A stretch of 64,000 bases of DNA. Origin: Streptomyces sp. SID12501 (lineage in GTDB: Bacteria; Actinomycetota; Actinomycetes; Streptomycetales; Streptomycetaceae). Location of the stretch: positions 186,001 to 250,000 of the forward strand of contig NZ_JAAGLU010000011.1 of assembly GCF_010550245.1 (NCBI RefSeq). Reading direction: 5' to 3'. The notes under the pieces are model-generated. The model was not told the origin of the DNA. It did not search any database and saw nothing but the letters and a program-made list of their open reading frames with translations. A program made the translations under genes and the position numbers. Position 1 is the stretch's first letter. Every line of letters begins with the position of its first letter. Shown here in pieces: positions 40,309 to 49,476 of the stretch.

Positions 40309-42786
40309 TCACCCCTTCTTGATCCGCAGGAAGGTGACCGAGTTCGCCGGGAACGTGTACGTGAACTTCCTCGCGACACCCGTGAACGTCGACCTCACCG
40401 GCGCCACCGGCGCTGCCGTCTCGCTGTTCACCGCGTCCGGTGCGGCGGCCAGCGTGGTCACCGCGGCCCTGGACCTGACCCTCACCTTGCCGAGGTCGAT
40501 CGTCGTACGGGCCTGCGCCGCCTGGGCGTTGACGACCTTGACGATCAGGTCGCCGGTCTTCGCGTCCTTGGTGACGATCTGACGGAACGGCTCGGCCGGC
40601 TTGTCGTCGGTGAAGCTGCCCCACTCCTGGCCGTCCAGGTAGAGGGTGACCTGGCGGCCCCGCACCTTGACGTCGATGTCGTACGCGCGGCCCATCTCGA
40701 TCGAGCCGGCCTTGGACACGAGCGTCGACTTGCCGCCGTCCGTGGCCTGTTCGACGGCGGACAGGGTGTTGTTCCAGCCGCCCAGGTTCCACCAGTAGTA
40801 GTTGCCGGTGTCCTTGACACCGAAGGCGACGAGGAAGCCCTCCTTGCCGGACTTCTTGGTGGCCTTCACATGCAGGTCGTAGTCGTGCCAGGCGGGGTCG
40901 CCCGCGGAGACCATGGTGTTCTCGGCGGCGACGTCCGTCTGGACGTACTGCCCGTCCTGGACCGCCCAACTCCCGCCACCGGTATGGGTCCACCGGGAGG
41001 CGTCACCCGAGAAGTCGTCGGTCAGCAGCGCCGTGCCGTCCGCGCCGGTGACCTGCACATCGTCGTACGCCGCCGTGGTCGCCCACGTCGACAGGCCGAC
41101 GGCGCCCGCGATCGGGCCGCTCACCGAGGGCGTGCCGGTGGCGGTGGTGGGCACCACGCGGTCCCCGACGTTGTTCATGAACAGCTTCTGCACCTCGTAC
41201 GAGGGCGAGCCCCAGGACGCGTGGTTGTTGAACCAGATCATGTCCGGGCTCCACTGCACGTAGTCCTCGTTGGACAGCAGCGGGGCGTACGAGGCGAGCT
41301 TGACGACGTCCGCGTTGCGCTCCAGGCCGGTCATGAACGCGGCCTCGGAGAGGGCGTTCTTGAAGGTGTTGCCGCGGGAGGCGTACTCACCGAGGAAGAC
41401 CTTGGGGCCGTTCCTGTCGTACGAGTCGTAGCGGTCGTTGTTCTGGAGGAACCAGTTGGTGCTGTTGTAGTAGTGCTCGTCGACCATGTCGACGTCGGCG
41501 TCCCGATTGAGTTTCCAAGCGGTGTCGAAGGTCGAACCGCTGTCGTCCGGGCCCGAGTTGGAGATGATCGTGATGTCCGGGTACTTGGCCTCGATAGCGG
41601 TGCGGAACTCCGTGAAGCGGGCGAAGAACTCGTTGGGCAGGTTCTCCTCGTTGCCCACCTCGATATGGGTGAGGTGGAAGGGCTTGGGGTGGCCCAGCTG
41701 CGCCCGCTTGCGGCCCCACTCGCTCTTCACCGAGCCATTGGCGAACTCGATGAGATCCAGGGTGTCCTGGATGTGCCGCTTGAGCAGCGCCTCGTCGACG
41801 ACGGCCTTGTCCTGCCCGCAGCCGGTGACCAGCGCCGGGACGACGGGCAGCGGCATGGCGCCGATGTCCTCCGAGAGCTGGAAGTACTCGTAGTAGCCGA
41901 GTCCGTAACTCTGGTTGTAGCCCCAGACGTTGGAGTTGGTCGCACGCTGCTCGACCGGCCCGATGGTGTCCTTCCACTGGTACGAGCGCTTGCGCTCCCA
42001 GTTCGAGGCCTCGCTGTAGTCCTGCATGGACCCGGTGTTGACCAGGCAGCCGCCCGGGAAGCGGACGAAGCCGGGGTCCAGCGCGGCGATCTTCTTGGCG
42101 AGGTCCTCGCGCAGCCCATGACCCTTGTAGGTGTCCCTGGGCAGCAGCGAAACCATGTCCAGGGCAACGGAGTTGTCCGTCGCGACAGTCAGCCGACCGC
42201 CGGTGCTGGAGCGGGTCGCGGTGAACCGCGCCCGGTACTTGGCCCAGCCGCCCTTCACCGCGACCTGGCGGACCTCGGCGAGGGAGCCCTCCGCGTCGGC
42301 GAGGGACACGGTGAGCGCGGTGGCCTGATCGGCGCGCGCCCAGACGGAGAGGTCGTACTTCTTGCCGCTCTCGACCCTTATCCCGGTGTTGTAGCCGGAG
42401 TTGGTGACGGACGAGCCGGCGCCCAGGGAGAGGTAGGTGCGGTTGCGGGCGTTCAGGCGCCCGTCGTCGTTCGGGGTCGTCGCCGTGCCGCTGACGGCCC
42501 AGGAGGTGAGGGGGGTGTAGGAGCGGTTGTCGGCGGTGGAGTACTCGAAGGACCGGTTCTGCACGAGTTCGGCGTACAGACCGCCGTCGGCGGCACGGTT
42601 GATGTCCTCGAAGAAGACGCCGTACATCGTGTCGTCGATCTTGGCGCCCTTGGCCGCCGGGTCCACTGTGATGGCGTAGTCGGTGACGTCCTCGGCGCCG
42701 GCCGGGACGGGGACGACCGCCGAGACCACCAGGAGTGCGGTGGTGGCCGTGAGGCCTAGTCTCCAGCGGGTGCTTGTGCGTGACAT
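40309..42786 (-). CDS. Secreted GH51 alpha-L-arabinofuranosidase with extra lectin-like domains
   Basis: An 825-residue exported glycosidase releasing L-arabinofuranose from arabinan or arabinoxylan. After a signal peptide (1-31, ending VPAGA) the GH51 barrel begins with TMYGVFFEDINRAADGGLYAE; a carbohydrate-binding-like beta insert follows (about 90-215). The acid/base Glu380 is in HIEVGNEEN and the nucleophile Glu467 in VFLGEYAS. Residues about 615-735 look like a concanavalin-type (LamG/3-keto-disaccharide hydrolase-like) module. ATG at 42786 has GCGGAG upstream. No arabinose transporter or regulator is adjacent. Confidence 0.92.
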   Translation of the reverse strand: MSRTSTRWRLGLTATTALLVVSAVVPVPAGAEDVTDYAITVDPAAKGAKIDDTMYGVFFEDINRAADGGLYAELVQNRSFEYSTADNRSYTPLTSWAVSGTATTPNDDGRLNARNRTYLSLGAGSSVTNSGYNTGIRVESGKKYDLSVWARADQATALTVSLADAEGSLAEVRQVAVKGGWAKYRARFTATRSSTGGRLTVATDNSVALDMVSLLPRDTYKGHGLREDLAKKIAALDPGFVRFPGGCLVNTGSMQDYSEASNWERKRSYQWKDTIGPVEQRATNSNVWGYNQSYGLGYYEYFQLSEDIGAMPLPVVPALVTGCGQDKAVVDEALLKRHIQDTLDLIEFANGSVKSEWGRKRAQLGHPKPFHLTHIEVGNEENLPNEFFARFTEFRTAIEAKYPDITIISNSGPDDSGSTFDTAWKLNRDADVDMVDEHYYNSTNWFLQNNDRYDSYDRNGPKVFLGEYASRGNTFKNALSEAAFMTGLERNADVVKLASYAPLLSNEDYVQWSPDMIWFNNHASWGSPSYEVQKLFMNNVGDRVVPTTATGTPSVSGPIAGAVGLSTWATTAAYDDVQVTGADGTALLTDDFSGDASRWTHTGGGSWAVQDGQYVQTDVAAENTMVSAGDPAWHDYDLHVKATKKSGKEGFLVAFGVKDTGNYYWWNLGGWNNTLSAVEQATDGGKSTLVSKAGSIEMGRAYDIDVKVRGRQVTLYLDGQEWGSFTDDKPAEPFRQIVTKDAKTGDLIVKVVNAQAAQARTTIDLGKVRVRSRAAVTTLAAAPDAVNSETAAPVAPVRSTFTGVARKFTYTFPANSVTFLRIKKG

Positions 42787-42921
42787 GGATACTCCGCGGC
42801 TCTGTCGATGCAGTTCGGTATATCGGACAACGATCAGCACTTCGAACGGCAACATAGGTATGTGACTGGAGTGCGTCAATGGGGCGTGCGACAACTCGAG
42901 GGTTTCGGAGAAGGTGGCAGC

Positions 42922-43398
42922 GTGGGCGAGTTCCGGCCAGTGCCTGATGCCTTGCTGTATCTGGCGGGGAGCTGGCTGCTGGAACGGTCGGTACGGGATC
43001 TCGCGAGCACGGACGAGGGGACCTTCACCGGCACCACGACGTTCAGCTCCTTGCAGAGCGGGGGCCGAGTCGGTCTGCTGCACCACGAGTCCGGCACGTT
43101 CGTGTGGCAGGGCGTCGCCCGCCCCGCCGAGCGGACGCTCCGCTTCCTCCCGGGCACCGCGCCGGGCACGGTGGACGTACGTTTCGCGGACGGTCGCCCG
43201 TTCCACGACCTGGACCTGACCTCGGGCCGATGGGTCACCGGCCACCCCTGCGCGGCCGATCTCTACCGCGGCGAGTTCACGGTCCTCGACGCGGACCACT
43301 GGCGGACGGTGTGGCGGGTGACGGGCCCCGCCAAGGACCTCGTCCTCATCACCGACTGCACCCGCGACCAGCCGGGCGGTCAGCCGCGCGCCGTCTGA
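42922..43398 (+). CDS. DUF6314 family protein
   Basis: A 158-residue protein that opens PVPDALLYLAGSWLLERSVRDL and continues GTFTGTTTFSS, GRPFHDLDLTSG and HPCAADLYRGEFTVL, the pattern of DUF6314, a calycin-like beta-barrel family of unknown function. GTG at 42922 has AAGGTGG upstream. It is divergent from the arabinofuranosidase and its last 19 bases overlap the convergent histidine-phosphatase-like gene. Confidence 0.82.
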   Translation: MGEFRPVPDALLYLAGSWLLERSVRDLASTDEGTFTGTTTFSSLQSGGRVGLLHHESGTFVWQGVARPAERTLRFLPGTAPGTVDVRFADGRPFHDLDLTSGRWVTGHPCAADLYRGEFTVLDADHWRTVWRVTGPAKDLVLITDCTRDQPGGQPRAV

Positions 43399-43973
43399 GG
43401 GAACGCACCCTCGAAGCGCAGGTTCCAGCGGCCCGTACGGCCCGTGACGACGGTCGTGGACAAGGGGCGGACGTCGAGGTTCCAGTAGGTCGACGGCGGC
43501 GCCTTCAGGGCGTAGACGAGGGCGGCCCGGATGACCGACGGCTCGGCCACGGCGACGATCCGGCCGTTGTCGTCGGCGGGCCGGGTGTCGAGCCAGCCGC
43601 CGACGCGCGAGATGAAGTCCGCCAGCGACTCACCACCATGGGGCGTCGCGCGCGGTTCGGCGAGCCAGGCATCCACGGACTCGGGCTCCCGGGCCATCGC
43701 CTCGCCGAGGGTGAGTCCGCGCCAGCGGCCCATGTCACAGTCGCGCAGGGCCAGCTGGACGAGCGGCCCGTAGCCGAGGGCATCCCCGGTGGCCCGGCTG
43801 CGGGGTGTCGGCGAGCAGTAGCGCAGCTCGGCCGCCGCCAGCGGCACCAGATCGTGCGCAGCGTGCTGCACCTCCTCCCAGCCGGCCTGGTCGAGCGGCC
43901 GGTCGTCGTCGAAGCGCTCGGCGAGCAACGGGGAGCTGCGCGCGGCGGCGACGAACGTGACCCGAAGTTGCAT
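43380..43973 (-). CDS. Histidine phosphatase superfamily protein lacking the catalytic histidines (pseudoenzyme)
   Basis: A 197-residue protein with the phosphoglycerate mutase-like layout but with key residues changed. Where the family has the LVRHGE motif, it has TFVAAARSSPL; where the second histidine (SHGGVIR) should be, it has AEPSVIRAAL. The middle arginine block YCSPTPRSRATGDAL is kept, as are RDCDMGRWRGLT and GESLADF. It therefore is unlikely to form the phospho-histidine intermediate and may instead bind a phosphorylated ligand or a protein. The reading frame is intact and typical in codon use, so it is not a decaying gene. Confidence 0.82.
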   Translation of the reverse strand: MQLRVTFVAAARSSPLLAERFDDDRPLDQAGWEEVQHAAHDLVPLAAAELRYCSPTPRSRATGDALGYGPLVQLALRDCDMGRWRGLTLGEAMAREPESVDAWLAEPRATPHGGESLADFISRVGGWLDTRPADDNGRIVAVAEPSVIRAALVYALKAPPSTYWNLDVRPLSTTVVTGRTGRWNLRFEGAFPQTARG

Positions 43974-44102
43974 GCGGCGATCGTCAGCCGGGAAAGAACG
44001 CAGGTCAAGGGCTGTTACTTGGTGTTACTCAGGAGTTATCGAGGGTGCGCGCCGACCACTGCCCGATCATCACAGAGGCTTTACACCTGCTCCACGAGGG
44101 CT

Positions 44103-44543
44103 TCACTCGAAGTGGAGCGCCATCCACCGATCGGGCTTGTCGAGCGGCCGGAAACCGATCCGCTCGTAGACGCCGTGCGCGTCGTGCGTGGCGAGCAGGA
44201 TGCGGCGCACCCCGAGCGCCCCGAGGTGATCGCGCACCGCACGCACCATCGCCGTACCGATGCCCGTACCCCGCACCGACGGGTCCACGTACACATCGCA
44301 CAGCCATGCGAACAGCCCGTGGTCGGTCACCACGCGCGCGTAGGCCACCTGCTCCCCCGAAGCCGCTTCGTACACCCCGAAGTTCAGCGAGTGCGGGATC
44401 ACCTCTTCGACCTTGGCCCGGGGCCGGTCCAGCGCCCAGTAGGCGTCGGTCGACAGCCACCGGTGAACACGCTCGACGTCGACCCGGGCGGGGTCGACGG
44501 AGATCTCGTAACCCTCGGGGAGGGCGGGTGCGTCGTCGCTCAT
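44103..44543 (-). CDS. GNAT-family N-acetyltransferase
   Basis: A 146-residue protein with LCDVYVDPSVRGTGIGTAMVRAV (acetyl-CoA loop) and RRILLATHDAHGVYERIGFRPL (closing strands). This compact form is found in many putative acetyltransferases of unknown acceptor. No strong ribosome site is seen before the ATG. The neighbours give no hint of substrate. Confidence 0.87.
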   Translation of the reverse strand: MSDDAPALPEGYEISVDPARVDVERVHRWLSTDAYWALDRPRAKVEEVIPHSLNFGVYEAASGEQVAYARVVTDHGLFAWLCDVYVDPSVRGTGIGTAMVRAVRDHLGALGVRRILLATHDAHGVYERIGFRPLDKPDRWMALHFE

Positions 44544-44635
44544 GCCGGGAGGTTCACAGGTCGGGCGGCGGCCTGTCGAACCGTTTTCGTCCTTCGGACA
44601 ACGGCGTTGTCAGTGGTGGCTGCGATGCTGCGCAC

Positions 44636-45244
44636 ATGACTGGAACGACGGCTGCCGCCGACTACGCATGGCTCTACGAGCGGTACGAGGGGCTGATGGA
44701 GGCGTACTGCGTCACGCTCGTCAAGGGCGTCGCTCCCGACGGGCTGCTCCGGGAACTGGGCACCGAGTCGGTACTGCGGGTCACCGGCGTGGAAGAGCTG
44801 TGCGAGCCGTCGTACGACGCGTGGGACGAGCACGGGGGCGGCCGGCTGTTCGTCTGTGCCGCCGCTGTCGGCGACTGGTCGCTGATGGTGGAGTACAACG
44901 GCTACCTGGGCGTCACGGAGGCGGCCATGGCCCCCGTCTCCCGAGGGCGCACAGTGGTCTCCCACTTCCGCAACGTCAACGCGGTGGACCACTTCTGCTG
45001 GTTCGAGGACGGGGACCTGCGTCTGCACTTCGAGCCGTTGTTCCCGGACTCCCGGGACGGCAGCCACCCCGACGAACTCCTCACCGAGATGCGGGAATCG
45101 GGCTTCGACCTCACCGAGGGCGGAGACTATGAAGGCCACACCCAGGCCGCCTTCGCGCTCGCCCATCGCCTGACCGGCGTGCGTCTGACCCCAGAACTCT
45201 TCGAGTCCCTGGAATTCACCTGCGGCCTGATACCGCGGCCCTAG
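44636..45244 (+). CDS. DUF6461 family protein
   Basis: A 202-residue cytoplasmic protein: DYAWLYERYEGLMEAYCVTLVKG at the start, WSLMVEYNGYLGV in the middle, and FCWFEDGDLRLHFEPLFP later. This is the DUF6461 pattern, a common actinobacterial family with no known function, sometimes linked to immunity-like proteins. ATG at 44636 is taken; the upstream frame to 44045 overlaps the GNAT gene. Its stop shares bases with the convergent MocR gene. Confidence 0.8.
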   Translation: MTGTTAAADYAWLYERYEGLMEAYCVTLVKGVAPDGLLRELGTESVLRVTGVEELCEPSYDAWDEHGGGRLFVCAAAVGDWSLMVEYNGYLGVTEAAMAPVSRGRTVVSHFRNVNAVDHFCWFEDGDLRLHFEPLFPDSRDGSHPDELLTEMRESGFDLTEGGDYEGHTQAAFALAHRLTGVRLTPELFESLEFTCGLIPRP

Positions 45245-46704
45245 ACCACCGTGTCAAGGGCCGTACGCAGCCTCCGTACCCCCTCCCCGATCTCCCCCAC
45301 CCCTGCCACCGCCGCGAAGCTCAACCGCACGTGGGCGGCCGGGGGTTCGGCGCTGAAGTAAGGGCGACCGGGGGTGATCGCAACGCCCGCGCGCAGCGCC
45401 GCCGCGACGAAGGCCGAGTCTCCCCCAGAGCCGAAAGCCTGGGAGGTGCCCCCAGTGCCGTCGGGAAGGCGGAGCCAGAGGTGGTAGCCGCCCGAGGGGA
45501 TGTGAGGCAGCGACAGTTGGGGGAGGGCGGTCAGCAGCGCGGACGTCATGGCGTCCCGCCGGATCCTCAACTCCGTCGACACGGCACGGAGATGGCGGGG
45601 CCAGGCCGGTGATCCGACGAGTTCCAGGGCCGCTTCCTGCAACGGCCGCGGGACGAAGAAGGTGTCGACGATCTGGATGGCGCGCAGCCGTTCCAGTACC
45701 GGGCCCCGGGCCGCGAGCGCGCTCACCCGGAAGCTCGGCGAGGTCGCCTTGGTGAGCGAGCCGACGTGGACGACCACACCGTCGGGGTCCTCCGCCGCGA
45801 GCGGACGAGGCAGCGGCGCCGCGTCCTCGTGCACCAGCCGCCGTACGAAGTCGTCCTCGACCACGAAGGCACCGGCCTCGCGCGCGATCCGCAGCACCTC
45901 CGCGCGCCGTCCGGGCGCGAGCACGGCCCCGGTCGGGTTCTGGAACAGGGGCTGGCAGACGAACACCCGGGCGCCGGTCGCCCGGAACGCGTCGGCCAGC
46001 AGCGGCGTACGGACCCCGTCCGCGTCCACCGGGACCGGCACCGGGCGCAGGCCGGCCGCGCGGGCGATCGCCAGCATGCCGGGGTAGGTGGGCGACTCGA
46101 CCAGTACCGGGGCGCCGGGCGGGGCGAGGGCGCGCAGGGCTGTCGTCAGGGCCGCCTGGCCGCCTGCCGTGATCAGCACCTCGGCTGCCGTGACGGCGCC
46201 GCCGATGCCCCGCGCGAACCACTCACGCAGCTCCGGCAGCCCGTCCAGGTGCGGCCGCCCCCACGCGCCGGGACGGCGTCCGGCACGCGACAGGGCCGCC
46301 GCCATCGCGCCCTCGGGCTGGAGGGAAGGGTGCAGATAGCCGCCGTTGAACTCGATCACGCCGGGCGGCGGCGCGGCCAGCGAGACGACGACACCGTCCG
46401 CGTTCACCGTGCGCGGTACGAGGTCGGCGGCGCCGTTCGCGCTCAGGGCGACCTCCTGCCAGGAGGTGTCCCCGGCGGTGGTGGACGCGGGGCGGGCCTC
46501 CGCGCGGTACGCGCCGGCCCCCGGGCGGGTCACGACCAGACCCTCGGCGACCAGTTGCGCGAGCGCCCGGGAGACGGTCACCGGGCTCACCCGGAAGCGC
46601 TCCACCAGCACCCGACTCGATGGCAGCTTTCCACCTGGAGAGTAGCGGTTCAGCTCCTGTCGCAGCCGATTCGCCAGTTCACCGACACTGCTACGCTCTT
46701 GCAT
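45241..46704 (-). CDS. MocR-type GntR regulator with aminotransferase domain
   Basis: A 487-residue fusion. The GntR winged helix (about 1-70) has the helix-turn-helix LPSSRVLVERFRVSPVTVSRALAQLVAEGLV. The rest is a fold-type I aminotransferase domain, with AAGGQAAL-like and QPLFQNPTGAVL blocks and the PLP lysine in GSLTKATSPSFRVSAL. Such regulators sense vitamin B6, amines or amino acids. The start overlaps the divergent EamA gene's start, so they surely share a promoter region. Confidence 0.92.
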   Translation of the reverse strand: MQERSSVGELANRLRQELNRYSPGGKLPSSRVLVERFRVSPVTVSRALAQLVAEGLVVTRPGAGAYRAEARPASTTAGDTSWQEVALSANGAADLVPRTVNADGVVVSLAAPPPGVIEFNGGYLHPSLQPEGAMAAALSRAGRRPGAWGRPHLDGLPELREWFARGIGGAVTAAEVLITAGGQAALTTALRALAPPGAPVLVESPTYPGMLAIARAAGLRPVPVPVDADGVRTPLLADAFRATGARVFVCQPLFQNPTGAVLAPGRRAEVLRIAREAGAFVVEDDFVRRLVHEDAAPLPRPLAAEDPDGVVVHVGSLTKATSPSFRVSALAARGPVLERLRAIQIVDTFFVPRPLQEAALELVGSPAWPRHLRAVSTELRIRRDAMTSALLTALPQLSLPHIPSGGYHLWLRLPDGTGGTSQAFGSGGDSAFVAAALRAGVAITPGRPYFSAEPPAAHVRLSFAAVAGVGEIGEGVRRLRTALDTVV

Positions 46705-47671
46705 GAGAGCACACGATAGCGCTACCGCACCGACTCGGATAGCGGTCAACAGGCGCAGGGAGACTCCGGGAACACCAGGGACCCACACCGGTCCGCCGCC
46801 CGAGCAGTCCTCGGCCCGTCGCGCCGGGACCCTGCAGGCCGCCCTCGGTGTCACCGCCTTCTCGCTCACCTTCCCGGCCACCGCCTGGGGCCTGGAGGGC
46901 TTCGGCCCGTGGTCGCTGGTGGCCGTGCGGTCCGTCCTGGCCGCGGTCATCGCGGGTGGCTGTCTGCTGGCGCTTCGCGTGCCGCTGCCCGCCCGCCGCA
47001 ACTGGGCGGGGCTCGCGGTCGTCGCCGCCGGGGTCGTCCTCGGGTTTCCGCTCCTCACCACGCTCGCCCTTCAGACGTCGACCACCGCGCACGCCGCCGT
47101 CGTGGTCGGGCTGCTGCCGCTGACGACAGCCCTCGGCTCGGCGCTGCGCATGGGCACCCGCCCCTCGCGCACCTTCTGGGCAGCGGCCCTGGCGGGCGCG
47201 GCTGCCGTCCTCGCGTTCACCGTCCAGCAGAGCGGTGGCGCCCTGACCAGCGCCGACGCCTACCTCTTCGGCGCCCTGCTGGTCTGCGCGGCCGGTTACA
47301 CCGAGGGCGGCCGACTGGCCCGGGTCATGCCGGGCTGGCAGGTCATCGGCTGGGCGCTGGTCCTGTGCCTGCCGCTCACCTTGCCCGCCGCCGCACTGGC
47401 GCTGTCGTACGAGCCCGTGCACCTCACCATCCACAGCGTGCTCGGGCTGCTGTGGGTGGCGGCGGGGTCGCAGTTCTTCGGCCTGGTCGTCTGGTACCGG
47501 GGCATGGCGGCGATCGGGATTCCGAAGGCCAGCCAGTTGCAGTTGGCGCAGCCCCTGCTCACACTGGTGTGGTCGGTCCTGCTGCTGGGCGAGCAGCTGA
47601 CGCCGGCCGCTCCGCTGACGGCGGCGGCCGTGCTCGTCTGTATCGCCGTCACCCAGCGGGCCCGTGGCTGA
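46703..47671 (+). CDS. EamA-family (DMT) membrane transporter
   Basis: A 322-residue protein with ten membrane helices in two EamA repeats; the first begins about residue 48 (LGVTAFSLTFPATAWGLEGFG) and the second near 185. Members export metabolites such as amino acids. The first 40 residues are polar and probably cytoplasmic. The ATG overlaps the MocR start codon (CATG), so leaderless translation of both is possible; a downstream start is the alternative. MocR probably controls it. Confidence 0.87.
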   Translation: MRAHDSATAPTRIAVNRRRETPGTPGTHTGPPPEQSSARRAGTLQAALGVTAFSLTFPATAWGLEGFGPWSLVAVRSVLAAVIAGGCLLALRVPLPARRNWAGLAVVAAGVVLGFPLLTTLALQTSTTAHAAVVVGLLPLTTALGSALRMGTRPSRTFWAAALAGAAAVLAFTVQQSGGALTSADAYLFGALLVCAAGYTEGGRLARVMPGWQVIGWALVLCLPLTLPAAALALSYEPVHLTIHSVLGLLWVAAGSQFFGLVVWYRGMAAIGIPKASQLQLAQPLLTLVWSVLLLGEQLTPAAPLTAAAVLVCIAVTQRARG

Positions 47672-47692
47672 AAGCCGAGAGGAGACCCGCAG

Positions 47693-47887
47693 ATGCGCGC
47701 AACCGTGGGCGACCAGCTTGTCCAGCACGGCAGGGTGGTCGGCCAGCACGACCAGGTCACGGAAGTCGTCGAGGTCATGGGCCAGGAGGGCACTCCCCCG
47801 TACCGCGTCCGCTTCCCGGACGGGCACGAGGCAGTGATGTCCCCCGGCCCCGACTGCCAGGTCCGCCACAAGGGCGAGGACCGTTAG
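47693..47887 (+). CDS. DUF1918 family protein
   Basis: A 64-residue protein that is almost entirely the DUF1918 SH3-like barrel: ATVGDQLVQHGRVVGQHDQVTEVVEV and PYRVRFPDGHEAVMSPGPDCQV. Function unknown; this is a common actinobacterial family. GAGAGGAGA gives a good ribosome site. It follows the EamA gene by 21 bases and is likely co-transcribed. Confidence 0.88.
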   Translation: MRATVGDQLVQHGRVVGQHDQVTEVVEVMGQEGTPPYRVRFPDGHEAVMSPGPDCQVRHKGEDR

Positions 47888-47903
47888 AGAACAACAGTTC
47901 AAC

Positions 47904-47971
47904 AACCGCTCGAGAACCGCTCGAGAACCGCTCGAGAACCGCAGGAACCGCAGGAACCGCAGGAACCGCTG
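47904..47971. repeat. Tandem array of 11-bp then 9-bp units
   Basis: Three units of AACCGCTCGAG (47904-47936) run straight into three units of AACCGCAGG (47937-47963) and a partial unit. It lies in the short convergent gap between DUF1918 and the GH10-like gene. Slippage during replication is the simplest origin. Confidence 0.9.
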
Positions 47972-47975
47972 AACA

Positions 47976-49262
47976 TCAGCGCGGTGGCATCGCCGGCTGC
48001 TGATAGTGGTCGGCGACCACTCGCGCCATGGCCCCGATCCTGTCGGCGCCCACTTCCTTGGCGGAGAAGAAGACGTGCCCCTTCGCCTCGGGGTAGCCCT
48101 GGGCGAGGGTCAGATGCCGGGACAGCTCCGCCGGGTCCTGCCAGGCCGCCGGCTGCGCCGGGTCGCCCGCCTTGTACAGCGCCTCACCGACGTACAGCTT
48201 CGTCCCCGTACCCTTCGCGACCCCCGCCCACCAGGGCAGCAGCTTGGCGTAGTCGGCGGCGGCGAACCCGATGTTCCAGTAGATCTGCGGGCAGATGTAG
48301 TCGATCCAGTTCTGCCGCACCCATTTCCTGGTGTCCGCGTACAGATCGTCGTACGTCTCCACACCCGCCCGGGTGTCCGAGCCGAGCGGGTCGGTCGCCG
48401 CGTTGCGCCAGACGCCGAAGGGGCTGATCCCGAAGTCGGCGCCGGGGCGTACGGCCTTGATGCGGGCGGCTGTCTCCTGGACCAGTCTGTCGATGTTGTC
48501 GCGCCGCCAGGAGGCCCGGTCGGGGAAGGCGCCGCCGTACTCCGCGTACTCGGCGTCGTCGTCGAAGGTCTGGCCTGCGACCGGGTACGGGTAGAAGTAG
48601 TCGTCCCAGTGGACGCCGTCGATGTCGTACTTCCGCACCGCGTCGAGCATCGCGTCCTGGACGAAGCGGCGGACCTCCGGCAGACCGGGGTTGTAGTACA
48701 GCTTGCCGCCGTAAGGCACCACCCAGTCCGGATGCCTGCGCGCCGGGTGGGAGGCGATGAGCTTGGTGGGGTCGGTGTGGTTGGCGATGCGGTACGGGTT
48801 GAACCAGGCGTGGAGTTCGAGACCGCGGGCGTGCGCCTCCTGGACCGCCGTGCCCAGCGGGTCCCAGCCGGGGTCCTTGCCCTGGGTGCCGGTGAGGACC
48901 TGTGACCAGGGCTCGTACGGCGAGAGCCACAGGGCGTCGGCGGTCGGGCGGACCTGGAGGAACACCGCGTTCAGGCGGCGGCTCACCGCCGTGTCGAGGT
49001 GGGTGATCAGCTCGGCGCGCTGCTGGGTGGCGCTCAGCCCCTGCTTCGACGGCCAGTCCCGGTTGGAGACCGTCGCCAGCCACATGCCCCGCAGTTCACG
49101 GGTCGCCCGCTTGCCCTCGCCCTTGCCCTCACCGTTCGGCCGGCTCGGTTCCGCGCCGGCCAGGGCGGCTCCGGCAACCGCCCCGCCCGCCACGAGGGTC
49201 GACAGGGCGGTCACCGCGAACGCCCGCCGTGACATGCGCGCGTGCCGCGCCTTCCCGCTCAT
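47976..49262 (-). CDS. Exported glycosyl hydrolase-like protein (GHL10, DUF187 type)
   Basis: A 428-residue exported protein. A Tat signal (MSRRAFAVTALSTLVAGGAVAG) is followed by a TIM-barrel domain with ELRGMWLATVSNRDWPSK, VFLQVRPTADALW, GLELHAWFNPYRI, YDIDGVHWDDYFYPYP and DYICPQIYWNIGF, all typical of the GHL10 family. The substrate is not known, and the acidic pair WDDYF is the likely active site. ATG at 49262 has GGAGGT upstream. The next gene on the other side is divergent. Confidence 0.88.
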   Translation of the reverse strand: MSGKARHARMSRRAFAVTALSTLVAGGAVAGAALAGAEPSRPNGEGKGEGKRATRELRGMWLATVSNRDWPSKQGLSATQQRAELITHLDTAVSRRLNAVFLQVRPTADALWLSPYEPWSQVLTGTQGKDPGWDPLGTAVQEAHARGLELHAWFNPYRIANHTDPTKLIASHPARRHPDWVVPYGGKLYYNPGLPEVRRFVQDAMLDAVRKYDIDGVHWDDYFYPYPVAGQTFDDDAEYAEYGGAFPDRASWRRDNIDRLVQETAARIKAVRPGADFGISPFGVWRNAATDPLGSDTRAGVETYDDLYADTRKWVRQNWIDYICPQIYWNIGFAAADYAKLLPWWAGVAKGTGTKLYVGEALYKAGDPAQPAAWQDPAELSRHLTLAQGYPEAKGHVFFSAKEVGADRIGAMARVVADHYQQPAMPPR

Positions 49263-49476
49263 TCCCGTACCTCCGATATGCGCTGTGTCGGACAAGTCAC
49301 AGACCGTCCCGACCCGTCCCGGGTCACACTCCCATGTGAGGCCCGGACAATTGGGCAATGGCCGCCGCAGGTAACGTGCAGGTTTGGCGCAGGCCCCGGA
49401 CGGACGGAAGATCCCGGACGACGGCCGGCCCGCGAAGGCCGGACGGCCGGTGACGAAGATCTGTGAAAGGGACGAT

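Noticed and set aside
39727..42759. A 1010-codon open frame on the + strand
   Set aside because: It is antisense to the GH51 arabinofuranosidase and DUF6924 gene, whose motifs are clear. Long antisense frames are normal in DNA with GC-rich third positions.
42787..42921. An arabinose operator before the GH51 gene
   Set aside because: TTCGGTATATCGGA looks operator-like at first, but the arms do not pair and no sugar regulator is adjacent.
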